Assembly: GCF_029223485.1 (NCBI RefSeq)
Contig: NZ_JARHTP010000013.1
Location: 124,001-188,000 of the forward strand
Length of the DNA: 64,000 nucleotides
Direction: 5' to 3'
Source: Streptomyces coacervatus
Lineage (GTDB): Bacteria > Actinomycetota > Actinomycetes > Streptomycetales > Streptomycetaceae
Shown: piece after piece, positions 1-8,125 of the stretch
Layout: each line of letters starts with the position of its first letter
How positions within the stretch are numbered: the first letter of the stretch is position 1
Program-made: the position numbers and the translations under genes
The notes under the pieces: model-generated
Seen by the model: only the letters and a program-made list of their open reading frames with translations
What the model was told of the DNA's origin: nothing
The model's database searches: none

Positions 1-3
1 CCA

Positions 4-50
4 CTTGCTTAAGTCAATCAATTCTGTCTATGCTTGCGTAAGTCAAGCAA
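4..50. promoter_or_regulatory. Two repeated MarR-type operator half-palindromes upstream of the MFS gene
   Basis: Two near-identical 18-bp elements lie at 4-21 and 33-50, sharing CTTGC-TAAGTCAA-CAA with differences at only two positions. The second has outer arms TTGC and GCAA around a 9-bp centre. This size and sequence resemble MarR-family operators, which commonly control drug/aromatic efflux genes. Centre-to-centre spacing is 29 bp. The regulator gene, probably divergent, would lie left of the window and is not seen. Confidence 0.6.
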
Positions 51-74
51 TAAACCCTTGCCGGAGGCCCTGCC

Positions 75-1550
75 ATGTCCGACGCCCTGACCCGACCCGC
101 TTCGGCGGGGACATCCGCCCCGCCGAAGCCGAACGCCGTGGTGGCGGTGCTGGCCCTGGCCGGAATCGTCGTCTCGCTGATGCAGACCCTGGTCATTCCG
201 ATCGTCCCGGAGCTGCCCACCCTGCTGAACGCCTCGGCCTCCAACACCGCCTGGGCCGTGACCGCCACCCTGCTCGCCGCCGCGGTGGCCACTCCGGTCG
301 TCGGCCGCCTCGGCGACATGATCGGCAAGCGGCGCATGCTGATGGTCAGCATCGTGCTGCTGGTCTCCGGCTCCGTGGTCTGCGCCCTGGCCGACTCCCT
401 CGTCCCGATGATCATCGGACGTACCCTGCAGGGCCTCGCCGCCGCCGTGGTGCCGCTCGGCATCAGCATCATGCGCGACGCGCTGCCCGCCGACCGGCTG
501 GCGGGTTCCACCGCGCTGATGAGCGCCTCGCTGGGTGTGGGCGGTGCGGTGGGGCTGCCGGCGGCCGCGTTCATCGCCGACAAGTGGGACTGGCACATCC
601 TGTTCTGGACCTCGGCCGCGCTGGGTGCCGTCGCCTTCGCGCTGGTGCTGCTGATCGTGCCCGAGTCCAAGGTGCGCACCGGTGGCCGCTTCGACCTGGT
701 CGGCTCGCTCGGCCTGTCCACCGGTCTGGTCTCCCTGCTGCTGGCCGTGTCCAAGGGCGGTGACTGGGGCTGGACGTCCGGCACCACGCTGGGCCTGGGC
801 GCCGCCGCCGTCGCGATCCTGCTGGCCTGGGGCTGGTGGGAGCTGCGGGCCGAGCAGCCGCTGGTCGACCTGCGGACGACCGCCAAGCCGCAGGTGCTGT
901 TCACCAACCTGGCCTCGGTGGCCCTCGGCTTCTCGATGTTCGCGATGTCCCTGGTGCTGCCGCAGCTGCTCCAGCTGCCCGAGCAGACCGGCTACGGCCT
1001 GGGCAAGTCCATGCTGACGGTCGGCCTGGTGCTCGCCCCGCAGGGCCTGGTCATGATGGTCATGTCCGCCGTGTCCGCGAAGGTCACCCAGGCCAAGGGC
1101 CCGAAGGTCACCCTGATGATCGGCGCGCTGATCGTGGCCTCCGGCTACGCCCTGAACATCGTCCTGATGAGCGAGGTCTGGCACCTCATCCTGGTCTCCT
1201 GCATCATCGGCGCCGGTGTCGGCTTCACGTACGGCGCCCTGCCCGCCCTGATCATGGGCGCGGTAGACCCGTCCCAGACCGGTGCCGCCAACAGCCTCAA
1301 CACCCTGATGCGGTCCCTGGGCACGTCGTTCGCCAGTGCCCTGGCCGGTGTCATCCTGGCCCAGATGACCACCGACTTCGGCGGGCACGCCCTCCCGTCG
1401 GAGAACGGCTTCAAGGTCGTCATGGCCATCGGCGCCGGAGCCGCCCTGCTGGCCTTCCTCGTCGCCTCCTTCATCCCGCGCCGCCCGGCGCCCGCCCAGG
1501 CGGCCACCGACACGGACGAGCAGCCCGAGGCCGTGACGGCCAAGGCGTAA
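75..1550 (+). CDS. MFS transporter (drug/aromatic efflux type)
   Basis: The 491-residue protein is a polytopic inner-membrane transporter of the major facilitator superfamily, about 14 hydrophobic segments by eye. The loop 2-3 signature GRLGDMIGKRR is at residues 77-87, and a motif-C-like stretch (SLGVGGAVGLP) follows in TM5. The C-terminus is a short hydrophilic tail rich in Ala/Glu. The ATG is preceded by GGAGG at 62-66. Family knowledge suggests proton-driven export of a small amphipathic or aromatic compound; the substrate cannot be read from sequence. The operator pair immediately upstream suggests MarR-type induction by the substrate. The gene converges on the hydroxyquinol genes, which also act on aromatics, so a link is possible but only inferred. 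Confidence 0.85.
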   Translation: MSDALTRPASAGTSAPPKPNAVVAVLALAGIVVSLMQTLVIPIVPELPTLLNASASNTAWAVTATLLAAAVATPVVGRLGDMIGKRRMLMVSIVLLVSGSVVCALADSLVPMIIGRTLQGLAAAVVPLGISIMRDALPADRLAGSTALMSASLGVGGAVGLPAAAFIADKWDWHILFWTSAALGAVAFALVLLIVPESKVRTGGRFDLVGSLGLSTGLVSLLLAVSKGGDWGWTSGTTLGLGAAAVAILLAWGWWELRAEQPLVDLRTTAKPQVLFTNLASVALGFSMFAMSLVLPQLLQLPEQTGYGLGKSMLTVGLVLAPQGLVMMVMSAVSAKVTQAKGPKVTLMIGALIVASGYALNIVLMSEVWHLILVSCIIGAGVGFTYGALPALIMGAVDPSQTGAANSLNTLMRSLGTSFASALAGVILAQMTTDFGGHALPSENGFKVVMAIGAGAALLAFLVASFIPRRPAPAQAATDTDEQPEAVTAKA

Positions 1551-1569
1551 CGCCCGGCCGACCGCCCTG

Positions 1570-1616
1570 CGACAGGCGGCCGTCCTCCCGCTCCGGCGGG
1601 AGGCGGCCGCCTGTCG
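1570..1616. terminator. Strong bidirectional hairpin between convergent genes
   Basis: A long stem with arms CGACAGGCGGCC / GGCCGCCTGTCG (12 bp) continues, after a small bulge, into CCTCCCGC / GCGGGAGG around a TCCG loop. It lies 20 nt after the MFS stop and 26 nt after the end of the leftward maleylacetate reductase gene, so it can serve both. It has no U-tract, as is usual in Streptomyces. Confidence 0.85.
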
Positions 1617-1641
1617 TGTGTGGGGCGACTCAGGAGGCGGC

Positions 1642-2724
1642 TCAGGCGTTCACGGATGCCGGCGGGCCGCCCTCGTACGCCGCCCGCAGCACGGCCAGGG
1701 CCCCGTCGGCCGTGACCTCGCGGGGATTGGCGTAGGCCTGGCCTGCGGTCTGCGCCGCCGCCACCGTCAAGTCGGTTTCCTTCAGGCCGAGTTCGGCGAG
1801 GGTGCGGGGTGCGCCGAGGCGTTCGGACAGCTCCCGCAGGGCGCGCGGGGCGTCGTCCGCGTCGAGGGCGCGGGCCAGGGCGGCGGCCGCGTCCGGGGCC
1901 GCGGGCGCGTTGTACGCCAGGGCGTACGGCAGGACCACCGTGTGGGTCTCGGCGTGGGGCAGGCCGAAGGTGCCGCCGAGGACATGGCAGAGCTTGTGGT
2001 GCAGGCCCATGGTCGTAGCGCCGAGGCAGGAGCCGCACAGCCAGGCTCCGTACAGGGCGCGGCCCCGGGCCTCGATGGAGTCCGGGGCGTCGGCCACCGC
2101 CGGGAGGGCGCCCGCCATGGCCCGTACGCCCTCCCCCGCCATCAGTGCGATCAGGGGTGAGGTGTCGGGGGCGTACAGCGCCTCGACGGCGTGGGCGATC
2201 GCGTTGATGCCGCTGGTGACGGAGAGCGGTACGGGGAGGGAGAGGGTGAGTTCGGGGTCGTAGACGACGCTGCGCGGGAGGACGACGGGGTCGCGGCCGG
2301 TGCGTTTGGCGCCGTGTTCGGTCAGGCCCCAGACCGGGGTCATCTCCGAGCCGGAGTAGGTGGAGGGCACGGCGATCAGCGGTAGGCCGGTGCGCAGGGC
2401 GATCGCCTTGCCGAGGCCGATCGAGGAGCCGCCGCCGACGGCCACGCAGCCGTCGGCGCCCGCCGCGCGGGCCGCCTCGACGGCCCGGTCGGCGACCTCG
2501 ACGGGCACATGCATACGGGCGCCGTCGTGCAGGCCCGCGCAGGCGGGGCCCAGCGAGTCGGCGACCGCCTGCGCGGTGGCGGCGCCATGGCTGCCGCACA
2601 CCACGAGCAGCCGTCGCAGACCGAGCCTTGCGGCCTCACCGGCCGTCGCGGTGGTGGCGGCACCGGGCCGGAAGACGACCCGCACGGGCCGGGACTCGTA
2701 GGAGAAGTCGAGGTCGTGCTTCAC
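1642..2724 (-). CDS. Maleylacetate reductase (iron-type alcohol dehydrogenase family)
   Basis: The 360-residue protein belongs to the Fe-ADH/dehydroquinate-synthase-like fold. The NAD(P)-binding signature GGGSSIGLGK is at 97-106, and PSTYSGSEMT at 120-129 is typical of maleylacetate reductases. A His-rich stretch (LHHKLCHVLGG) corresponds to the metal/active-site helix region. The enzyme reduces maleylacetate to 3-oxoadipate in the cytoplasm. It is translationally coupled (4-nt ATGA overlap) to hydroxyquinol 1,2-dioxygenase just upstream, which makes its substrate. Together they form the lower hydroxyquinol/resorcinol pathway feeding the 3-oxoadipate route. No hydroxylase producing hydroxyquinol is visible nearby. 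Confidence 0.92.
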   Translation of the reverse strand: MKHDLDFSYESRPVRVVFRPGAATTATAGEAARLGLRRLLVVCGSHGAATAQAVADSLGPACAGLHDGARMHVPVEVADRAVEAARAAGADGCVAVGGGSSIGLGKAIALRTGLPLIAVPSTYSGSEMTPVWGLTEHGAKRTGRDPVVLPRSVVYDPELTLSLPVPLSVTSGINAIAHAVEALYAPDTSPLIALMAGEGVRAMAGALPAVADAPDSIEARGRALYGAWLCGSCLGATTMGLHHKLCHVLGGTFGLPHAETHTVVLPYALAYNAPAAPDAAAALARALDADDAPRALRELSERLGAPRTLAELGLKETDLTVAAAQTAGQAYANPREVTADGALAVLRAAYEGGPPASVNA

Positions 2725-3596
2725 GAGCGCTCCAGCACGAGGTCGAAGCGGGCGTGGCGGAAGGGGTTCGGGACGCCGAACTTCCGGGCCAGGGAAAGGT
2801 CGTCCGTTTCGGTGAAGTCCTGGACCAGGCCCGGCTTGACGGCGAACACCGCGTCCGAGTCGAGGTAGTCGCTGCCCGCGACGAAGATGTGGGTGGTCAC
2901 CGGCACATGCGCTGCGGCCTTGGCGATGAAGTGGATGTGGGCGGGGCGGTAGGGGTGGCGGGCGGTCGCGCGCAGCAGGTCGCCGACCGGGCCGTCCGTG
3001 GGGATCGGGTACGGGCTCGGCACGCAGGTGCGGAACCAGAAGCGGCCCTCGGCGTCCGCGGTGAACAGCCCGCGCCCGTTGCCCGGCGGCTGCACCTCCG
3101 GCTGCTGGACGTCGTAGAAGCCGTTCCCGTCGGCCTGCCAGACGTCAATGACCCCACCTGGCAAGGGAGTTCCGTCCCGGGACAGGACCCGGCCGCTGAC
3201 CACGCAGGGCTCGCCGCCGCCCACCAGGTCGATGTCCGCGCCGAGTTCGCGCGCCGGGGACTCGGTCATGTGGAAGGGGCCCAGGACGGTCGACTCGGTG
3301 GCGCCGGGGGCGCGGTCGGCGCTGTTGCCGTGGATTGTCTCGACGAGCATCGACAGACCGAGCACGTCCGACAGGAGGATGAACTCCTGCCGGGTGTCCG
3401 TGCACATCTGCCCGGTCGCCGTCAGGAAGCCGATCGCGCGCTCCCACTCCTCCTGCGTCAGACGGGTCTCGCGGGCGAAGGCGTGGAGGTGGCGGATCAG
3501 GCCGGTCAGCAGCTCGCGCAGGCGCGGGTCGGCGGTGCCGTCGAGGCTGGTCACCGCCTCGTCCGTGACCTTCGTGTCGGTGGCGTCGGTGGTCAT
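2721..3596 (-). CDS. Hydroxyquinol 1,2-dioxygenase (intradiol)
   Basis: This 291-residue intradiol ring-cleavage dioxygenase opens hydroxyquinol (benzene-1,2,4-triol) to maleylacetate using non-haem Fe(III). The four expected ligands are visible: Tyr161 (DVWQADGNGFYD), Tyr196 (PYPIPTDGP), His220 and His222 (RPAHIHF). The N-terminal about 100 residues form the helical linker/dimerisation domain (Dioxygenase_N type). The start at 3596 was chosen because AAAGGGAG lies just upstream and family homology begins there; the frame stays open further upstream but without family-like sequence. The gene overlaps maleylacetate reductase by 4 nt, supporting a two-gene operon. Hydroxyquinol rather than catechol specificity is inferred from the partner gene. 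Confidence 0.93.
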   Translation of the reverse strand: MTTDATDTKVTDEAVTSLDGTADPRLRELLTGLIRHLHAFARETRLTQEEWERAIGFLTATGQMCTDTRQEFILLSDVLGLSMLVETIHGNSADRAPGATESTVLGPFHMTESPARELGADIDLVGGGEPCVVSGRVLSRDGTPLPGGVIDVWQADGNGFYDVQQPEVQPPGNGRGLFTADAEGRFWFRTCVPSPYPIPTDGPVGDLLRATARHPYRPAHIHFIAKAAAHVPVTTHIFVAGSDYLDSDAVFAVKPGLVQDFTETDDLSLARKFGVPNPFRHARFDLVLERS

Positions 3597-3621
3597 GTCG
3601 GCTCCCTTTCCGGTGCGCGGA

Positions 3622-4215
3622 TCAGCCGAACCAGACGACGAGCCGCACGTCCTCGTCGCCGTACCTGGCCGCCAGGTCCCGCATGGCGATCCATACCTGT
3701 GCCCAGCATCCCTCGTCCGGCGGGGCGAGCATCCGCGCCGTGAGGACCACGGGGCGGTACACCGCTCCGTCCAGCCGCACATCGGCACCGGGCGGCCACT
3801 CCGGCGGTGCCAGGAGCAGGTCGCTGCCGAAGGTGTCGGCGGCCGCCCCGCGCAGGCCGGGAGTCACCCGAACGAGTTCGTCGCCGTCCGGCTGTGCCCG
3901 CACCGCCCAGTTCCAGGCAGGCCCGTGGGCGAGCGGGGCGTCCCAGTCGACCGCCGCGACCTCGGCCCAGGTGGCGTAGGTGTGGCTGTGCTGGAAGTCC
4001 CCGAGGCCCGTCTCCCGTACCGGATCCGAGACGCCGTCCGGCAGCCCGCGGCCGGCGAAGAGCGGCCGCTCCACGTCCCCCGCCCCGCGGACGCCGAAGA
4101 GACACTCCCAGGCGACGTAGTCCCGGGGCGGCTGGAAGTCCAGCAGATCGGCCGTGAACTGCCAGCGCCCGTCTGGCGAGCGGCTTTCGATGACACCGTC
4201 GATGTCCGTACCCAC
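3622..4215 (-). CDS. Unrecognised protein, about 197 residues
   Basis: I do not recognise the family. The protein is soluble, with no signal peptide or membrane segment, and rich in Trp, Asp and Pro. Visible stretches include QHSHTYATWAEVAAVDW and PAWNWAVRA. Codon use matches its neighbours, with strong third-position GC. It ends 25 nt before the dioxygenase start on the same strand, so it may head that operon, but no functional link is visible. The start is a GTG at 4215 with only a weak ribosome-binding site, so the N-terminus is uncertain. Confidence 0.6.
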   Translation of the reverse strand: MGTDIDGVIESRSPDGRWQFTADLLDFQPPRDYVAWECLFGVRGAGDVERPLFAGRGLPDGVSDPVRETGLGDFQHSHTYATWAEVAAVDWDAPLAHGPAWNWAVRAQPDGDELVRVTPGLRGAAADTFGSDLLLAPPEWPPGADVRLDGAVYRPVVLTARMLAPPDEGCWAQVWIAMRDLAARYGDEDVRLVVWFG

Positions 4216-4264
4216 GAGGGATGACCTTACGACAGTCCGGGCGTCAATTGACCTCCCGGAGCTG

Positions 4265-4777
4265 TTACTTGATGACGGCGTTCGCCACGACCACGACGAC
4301 GCCGAGCAGCGCGTCGACCAGGCCGATGCCCACGGCGACGGCCCAGGCGCGTCCCGACCACCGTGCCGTGACCAGGCCGAGGCCGAACAGCAGCAGGATG
4401 TTCAGCAGGAACGCCGGATCCTCCACCCCGTCCGCCGGCCACCAGCCCCAGCCCGCCCCGGCGAGGATCGCCACGGTCGGCAGCACCGCCGTGACCAGGG
4501 GCCACTCGTCGGCGAGGGCGCGCAGGGCGTCCCAGCGGCGGTGCGGTGCGCGCTCGGCGATGTAGTGGGCGTAGCCGTGGGCGAGGGCGGAGGCGCACGC
4601 CGTCACCAGCAGCCATATGGCGTCGTAGCGGCGGCTGACGCGGGAGGTGTGGCCGTATTGGCTGAGGGCCGCGACCATGGAGCAGGCCAGTACGGCGCCG
4701 TAGACACCGCCGAAGAGGACGGCCTCGCGGGTGTCGTGCTGTCGTGGCTCGTGGACGGCCGTCGTTATCTGCGCCAT
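4265..4777 (-). CDS. Small integral membrane protein
   Basis: The 170-residue protein starts MAQITTAVHE, with GTGGAGGAC just upstream of the ATG at 4777. Four to five hydrophobic segments are visible: AVLFGGVYGAVLACSMVAAL, the stretch around AIWLLVTACASALAHGYAHY, PLVTAVLPTVAILAGAGWGW, PAFLLNILLLFGLGLV and a C-terminal AWAVAVGIGLVDALLGVVVV. No enzyme motif is seen. It resembles uncharacterised Streptomyces membrane proteins, and no function is assigned. The first 32 residues of the longer frame are poorly hydrophobic and basic and were left out. Confidence 0.7.
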   Translation of the reverse strand: MAQITTAVHEPRQHDTREAVLFGGVYGAVLACSMVAALSQYGHTSRVSRRYDAIWLLVTACASALAHGYAHYIAERAPHRRWDALRALADEWPLVTAVLPTVAILAGAGWGWWPADGVEDPAFLLNILLLFGLGLVTARWSGRAWAVAVGIGLVDALLGVVVVVANAVIK

Positions 4778-4904
4778 GTCCTCCACGATCACCCGGCATC
4801 CGCGGGGCCGCCAGTTGCGACATGACGATGTGTCCTGCCGCCTGGGCCGATGCCGCACACAGTGTCCATGCACGGCCGACCGGCGATCTCGTTAGGGTCG
4901 GCGC

Positions 4905-5249
4905 ATGACCCACAGTTTCGTTGTGCACATCCCCGACGCCGAGCTCGAACCCGAGCCCCTGAGCCCGGAGCAGATCGTCTCCGGGACGCCGGAGGTGACC
5001 GGGAAGGTGGTGTGGGAGTCGGCGGACGGCCGGCAGGTCCGCGGGGTCTGGCAGATCACGCCGGGTGTCGTCACCGACACCGAGGCGGACGAGCTGTTCG
5101 TCGTGATCAGCGGTTCGGCGACGATCGAGGTCGAGGGTGGGCCGACGCTGAGGGTGGGGCCCGGGGACCTGGCGGTGCTGCGCGAGGGCGACCGTACGAC
5201 GTGGACGGTGCACGAGACGCTGCGGAAGGCGTACGCCATCAATCTGTGA
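4905..5249 (+). CDS. Cupin-domain protein
   Basis: The 114-residue protein is a single small beta-barrel of the cupin_3/(S)-ureidoglycine aminohydrolase-like type. The visible run GVWQITPGVVTDTEADELFVVISGS, followed by VGPGDLAVLREGDRTTWTVHE, matches the two cupin motifs. The first motif has Asp/Glu where a His pair is common, so metal binding is uncertain. It may bind a small sugar acid or polyol. Its stop lies inside the 3' end of the convergent LacI gene (11-nt overlap). Confidence 0.8.
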   Translation: MTHSFVVHIPDAELEPEPLSPEQIVSGTPEVTGKVVWESADGRQVRGVWQITPGVVTDTEADELFVVISGSATIEVEGGPTLRVGPGDLAVLREGDRTTWTVHETLRKAYAINL

Positions 5250-6243
5250 CCGGGGCCGCCGTGGTGCCGCGGATCTCCAACGTCGGTGCGGTGAGGTGCA
5301 GTTGGCCCGCTCCCCCGGGGTGTTCGAAGCGGTCCAGCAGGCAGCGGGCGGCGCGCCGGCCGACCTCGTGGCTGCCGTTGTCGACGGTGGTCAGCCAGAC
5401 GTGGCGCAGGCGCGAGATGCTCGTGTTGTCGTAGCCGACGACGGACACGTCGCGCGGGACGCGCAGGCCGAGCTCCTCGGCCGCCGAGAGGGCGCCGACG
5501 GAGGCGATGTCGTTGACGGCGAAGAGGGCGGTGGGCCTCTCCGGGCGGCTGAGCAGCCGGACGGTGGTGCGGTAGCCGCCCTCCTCGGTCATGTCGCTCG
5601 GTTCGACCACTGCCTGGTCCGCGAGGCCGTGCGCCCGCATCGTCGCCTCGAAGCTGCGGCGGCGCAGTTCGCCGACGGCGCCGTAGCCCGCGATGTGCGC
5701 GATACGGCGGTGGCCGAGGCCGATGAGGTGCTCGGTGACCAGGCGGGCGCCCCGCTCGTCGTCGCCCGCCACGACGTCCACGCCCGCCGGGGCCGGTTCG
5801 CGGGCGCCCGCGACGACGATCGGGATCCGCTCGGCGGCCGTGCCGAGGGCGGCCGGGTCGGGCAGGGTGCCGACGACGACCAGGCCGTCCACGCGCAGGT
5901 CAAGGAGCGGGTCGGTGGGGTCCTGGCCGGTGCGGCGGTTGAGGCGGGCGTCCGCCAGCAGCATCCGCAGGCCGTTGTCGTGCAGCAGTGAGTTCAGGCC
6001 GTCCAGCAGGTCGACGAACCAAGGGTTGCGCAGGTCGTTGAGGAGCACGCCGACGGTGCGGGTGCGCTGCTCGCTGAGGCTGCGGGCGGCGGCGTTGGGC
6101 CGGTAGCCGAGCTGCTGCACCGCCCGCAGCACGGCCTCCCGCTTCTCCGGCCGCACCTGCTCGGAGCCGCGCAGCACGAGCGAGACCAGCGACTTGGACA
6201 CCCCTGCCTGCTCGGCCACGTCGCGGATCGTCGGCGGTTTCAT
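5239..6243 (-). CDS. LacI-family transcriptional regulator
   Basis: This 334-residue repressor has an N-terminal LacI helix-turn-helix (TIRDVAEQAGVSKSLVSLVL, residues 4-23) and hinge (GYRPNAAARSLS), then a periplasmic-binding-protein-like effector domain. The gene is divergent from a Gfo/Idh/MocA oxidoreductase. A palindrome TGGACCGTTCCA begins 5 bp upstream of its start codon and a perfect version lies in front of the oxidoreductase. It therefore probably represses both itself and the divergent gene, with a sugar or polyol as inducer. The effector is unknown. Confidence 0.93.
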   Translation of the reverse strand: MKPPTIRDVAEQAGVSKSLVSLVLRGSEQVRPEKREAVLRAVQQLGYRPNAAARSLSEQRTRTVGVLLNDLRNPWFVDLLDGLNSLLHDNGLRMLLADARLNRRTGQDPTDPLLDLRVDGLVVVGTLPDPAALGTAAERIPIVVAGAREPAPAGVDVVAGDDERGARLVTEHLIGLGHRRIAHIAGYGAVGELRRRSFEATMRAHGLADQAVVEPSDMTEEGGYRTTVRLLSRPERPTALFAVNDIASVGALSAAEELGLRVPRDVSVVGYDNTSISRLRHVWLTTVDNGSHEVGRRAARCLLDRFEHPGGAGQLHLTAPTLEIRGTTAAPVTD

Positions 6244-6247
6244 GGTG

Positions 6248-6259
6248 TGGACCGTTCCA
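6248..6259. promoter_or_regulatory. LacI-type operator O1
   Basis: TGGACCGTTCCA is an imperfect 12-bp dyad with arms TGGA/TCCA, starting 5 bp upstream of the LacI start codon. It matches the perfect palindrome at 6340-6351 in 11 of 12 positions. It is well placed for autorepression. Confidence 0.7.
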
Positions 6260-6339
6260 TGGGCCGCCGCGCCTTGTCAAAGGGGCCGGGGAGGGTTGAC
6301 AGCTGCTGAGCGTGGGCTCAGGGTGGCCTGGACAGATTA

Positions 6340-6351
6340 TGGACCGGTCCA
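6340..6351. promoter_or_regulatory. LacI-type operator O2 (perfect palindrome)
   Basis: TGGACCGGTCCA is a perfect 12-bp palindrome ending 13 bp before the start codon of the divergent oxidoreductase. The central CG and the size are typical of LacI-family operators. The distance to O1 is 92 bp, compatible with looping by a tetrameric or paired regulator. Confidence 0.8.
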
Positions 6352-6364
6352 AAGAGGGGCTGTC

Positions 6365-7522
6365 ATGGTGGATTCGCTCGGTGTCGCCGTCGTCGGGTTC
6401 GGCTGGATGGGCCGGGTGCACACCCAGGCGTACGCCCGCGTCCTGCACCACTACCCGCAGCTGGGCCTGCGCCCGCAGCTGATCACGGTCGCCGAGGAGG
6501 TGCCGGGCCGGGCCGAGGAGGCCGCCGCGCAGTTCGGGTTCGCCGCCACCACCCGTGACTGGCGCGATGTCGCCGCGGACCCGCGGGTCCAGGCGGTCTC
6601 CATCACCGCCCCGAACTTCCTGCACCGCGAGATCGGCGTGGCGATGGCCGAGGCGGGCAAGCACATCTGGATCGAGAAGCCGGTCGGGCTGAGCGCGGCG
6701 GACGCCCGGGCGGTCGCCGACGCGGTGGCCACCGCGGGCGTCCAGGGTGCCGTCGGCTTCAACTACCGCAACGCGCCCGCCGTCGAGGCCGCCCGCGAAC
6801 TCATCGCCTCCGGCGCCATCGGCACCGTCACCCACGTCCGCATCCGCCTCTTCAGCGACTACGCCGCCCATCCCGAGGGTGCTCTGACCTGGCGCTACGA
6901 GAAGGAGCGCGGCGGCAGCGGGGTGCTGGGCGACCTCGCCTCGCACGGCACGGACCTGGCCCGCCACCTGCTGGGCGACATCGAGTCACTGACCGCCGAC
7001 ACGGCCGTCTTCATCCCCGAGCGGGCCCGCCCCACCGGCGCCACCGCCGGCCACACCCGCGCCACCGGCGGCGAACTCGGCCCGGTCGAGAACGAGGACT
7101 ACGTCAACTGCCTGCTGCGCTTCGCCTCCGGCGCCCGCGGTGTCCTGGAGGCCTGCCGGGTCTCGGTCGGCGAGCAGAACAACTACGGCTTCGAGGTGCA
7201 CGGCACGAAGGGCGCGGTCTTCTGGGACTTCCGCCGCATGAACGAGCTCGGCGTCAGCCGCGGCACGAGCTACCAGGACCAGCCCGTCAGCACGGTGTAC
7301 GTCGGCCCCGGCGACGGCGAGTTCGGGGCGTTCCAGCCGGGCGCGGCGAACGCCATGGGCATGGACGACCTGAAGGTGATCGAGGCGCACCGCTTCCTGC
7401 GCTCCATCGCGGAGGGCAAGCCGTACGGGGCGACGCTCCCGGACGCCGTGCACAGTGCCGCCGCGCTGGAGGCGATGGTGCGGTCGGCGGAGAGCGGGTC
7501 CTGGGTCAGCGTTCCGTCATAG
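6365..7522 (+). CDS. Gfo/Idh/MocA-family oxidoreductase
   Basis: The 385-residue NAD(P)-dependent sugar/polyol dehydrogenase starts MVDSLGVAVVGFGWMG. The Rossmann motif VVGFGWMGRVHTQAY is near residue 10, the family EKPVGL motif (IWIEKPVG) follows, and a GFNYR-type stretch is seen. The C-terminal alpha/beta domain carries GDLASHGTDLARHLLGD, with the catalytic-region His in ASHGTDL. The ATG at 6365 is used because GAGGGGCTGTC precedes it; upstream codons of the open frame overlap the operator region. It is controlled by the divergent LacI regulator (paired palindromes). The substrate is unknown, but an inositol- or sugar-type compound is likely from context. Its 3' end overlaps the convergent hydrolase gene by 17 nt. 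Confidence 0.9.
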   Translation: MVDSLGVAVVGFGWMGRVHTQAYARVLHHYPQLGLRPQLITVAEEVPGRAEEAAAQFGFAATTRDWRDVAADPRVQAVSITAPNFLHREIGVAMAEAGKHIWIEKPVGLSAADARAVADAVATAGVQGAVGFNYRNAPAVEAARELIASGAIGTVTHVRIRLFSDYAAHPEGALTWRYEKERGGSGVLGDLASHGTDLARHLLGDIESLTADTAVFIPERARPTGATAGHTRATGGELGPVENEDYVNCLLRFASGARGVLEACRVSVGEQNNYGFEVHGTKGAVFWDFRRMNELGVSRGTSYQDQPVSTVYVGPGDGEFGAFQPGAANAMGMDDLKVIEAHRFLRSIAEGKPYGATLPDAVHSAAALEAMVRSAESGSWVSVPS

Positions 7523-8117
7523 CGGCCAGCGACTCCACGCCCTTGGCGAGGGCGTCGATCACAGACTGCGGAGGGGTGTCCGGGACTCCGGGCGCCCAGC
7601 CCCTCCGCCGGGTCCTGGCCGCGAGCGGGAGTTCCACCTGGACTCCCCCGCCGCGGGTCAGGTTCACCGGGTTGCGGGCGTGCAGACCGCGCAGGGACAC
7701 CGGGATCTCGTCGAGGTCCGTGACCGCCTCGAACTCCGGCCGCAGCGCGTCGAGTTCGGCTGCGAGGAGCCGCGCGGCCGGCCGGTTGCCCCCGCCGAGG
7801 AAGATCGACCGGGGCGCCGTGGGCCTCATATGGCCGTGCAGGGAGACCACCACCGTCACCTGCGCCAGGAAGTCCCGCAGCAGCCCGCAGTGTTCGACCG
7901 CCATACGCGGCGACGGGATGTGCACCGGCTCGGGCACGCCCGGCTGGGTGAACACCAGGCTGGTGGCGTCGCACAACTCGCCCACGGAGCGGGCGAGTTC
8001 GGCCGTACCGCCCTCGTTGCTGCCGTGCAGTGCGAGGAGTCCGGTGTCGCCACCCTGCGTGAGGGTGGCGAGCAGCCGTACGCCTTCGATCTCGACCTGC
8101 TCCGTGCGTGTCGTCAC
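7506..8117 (-). CDS. Poly-gamma-glutamate-hydrolase-like protein (PghP/DUF867 family)
   Basis: The 203-residue protein starts at a GTG (VTTRTEQVEIEG) with GAGGGG just upstream. It contains ALHGSNEGGTAELAR and later VVSLHGHMRP...LGGGNR, matching the HGG-I-E-GT-ELA and HG...GG pattern of phage PghP and the DUF867 family, which have a zinc carboxypeptidase-like fold. Candidate metal ligands are the His and Glu of HGSNE and the second LHGH. No signal peptide is seen, so it would act inside the cell. It lies 8 nt downstream of a LacI gene and is probably co-transcribed with it. The actual substrate in Streptomyces is not known. Confidence 0.75.
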   Translation of the reverse strand: MTTRTEQVEIEGVRLLATLTQGGDTGLLALHGSNEGGTAELARSVGELCDATSLVFTQPGVPEPVHIPSPRMAVEHCGLLRDFLAQVTVVVSLHGHMRPTAPRSIFLGGGNRPAARLLAAELDALRPEFEAVTDLDEIPVSLRGLHARNPVNLTRGGGVQVELPLAARTRRRGWAPGVPDTPPQSVIDALAKGVESLAAMTER

Positions 8118-8125
8118 TCGGCCCC

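Noticed and set aside
18..1388. Long leftward open frame opposite the MFS gene
   Set aside because: Gly/His/Gln-rich low-complexity translation, typical antisense shadow of a high-GC gene; no motif or ribosome-binding site.
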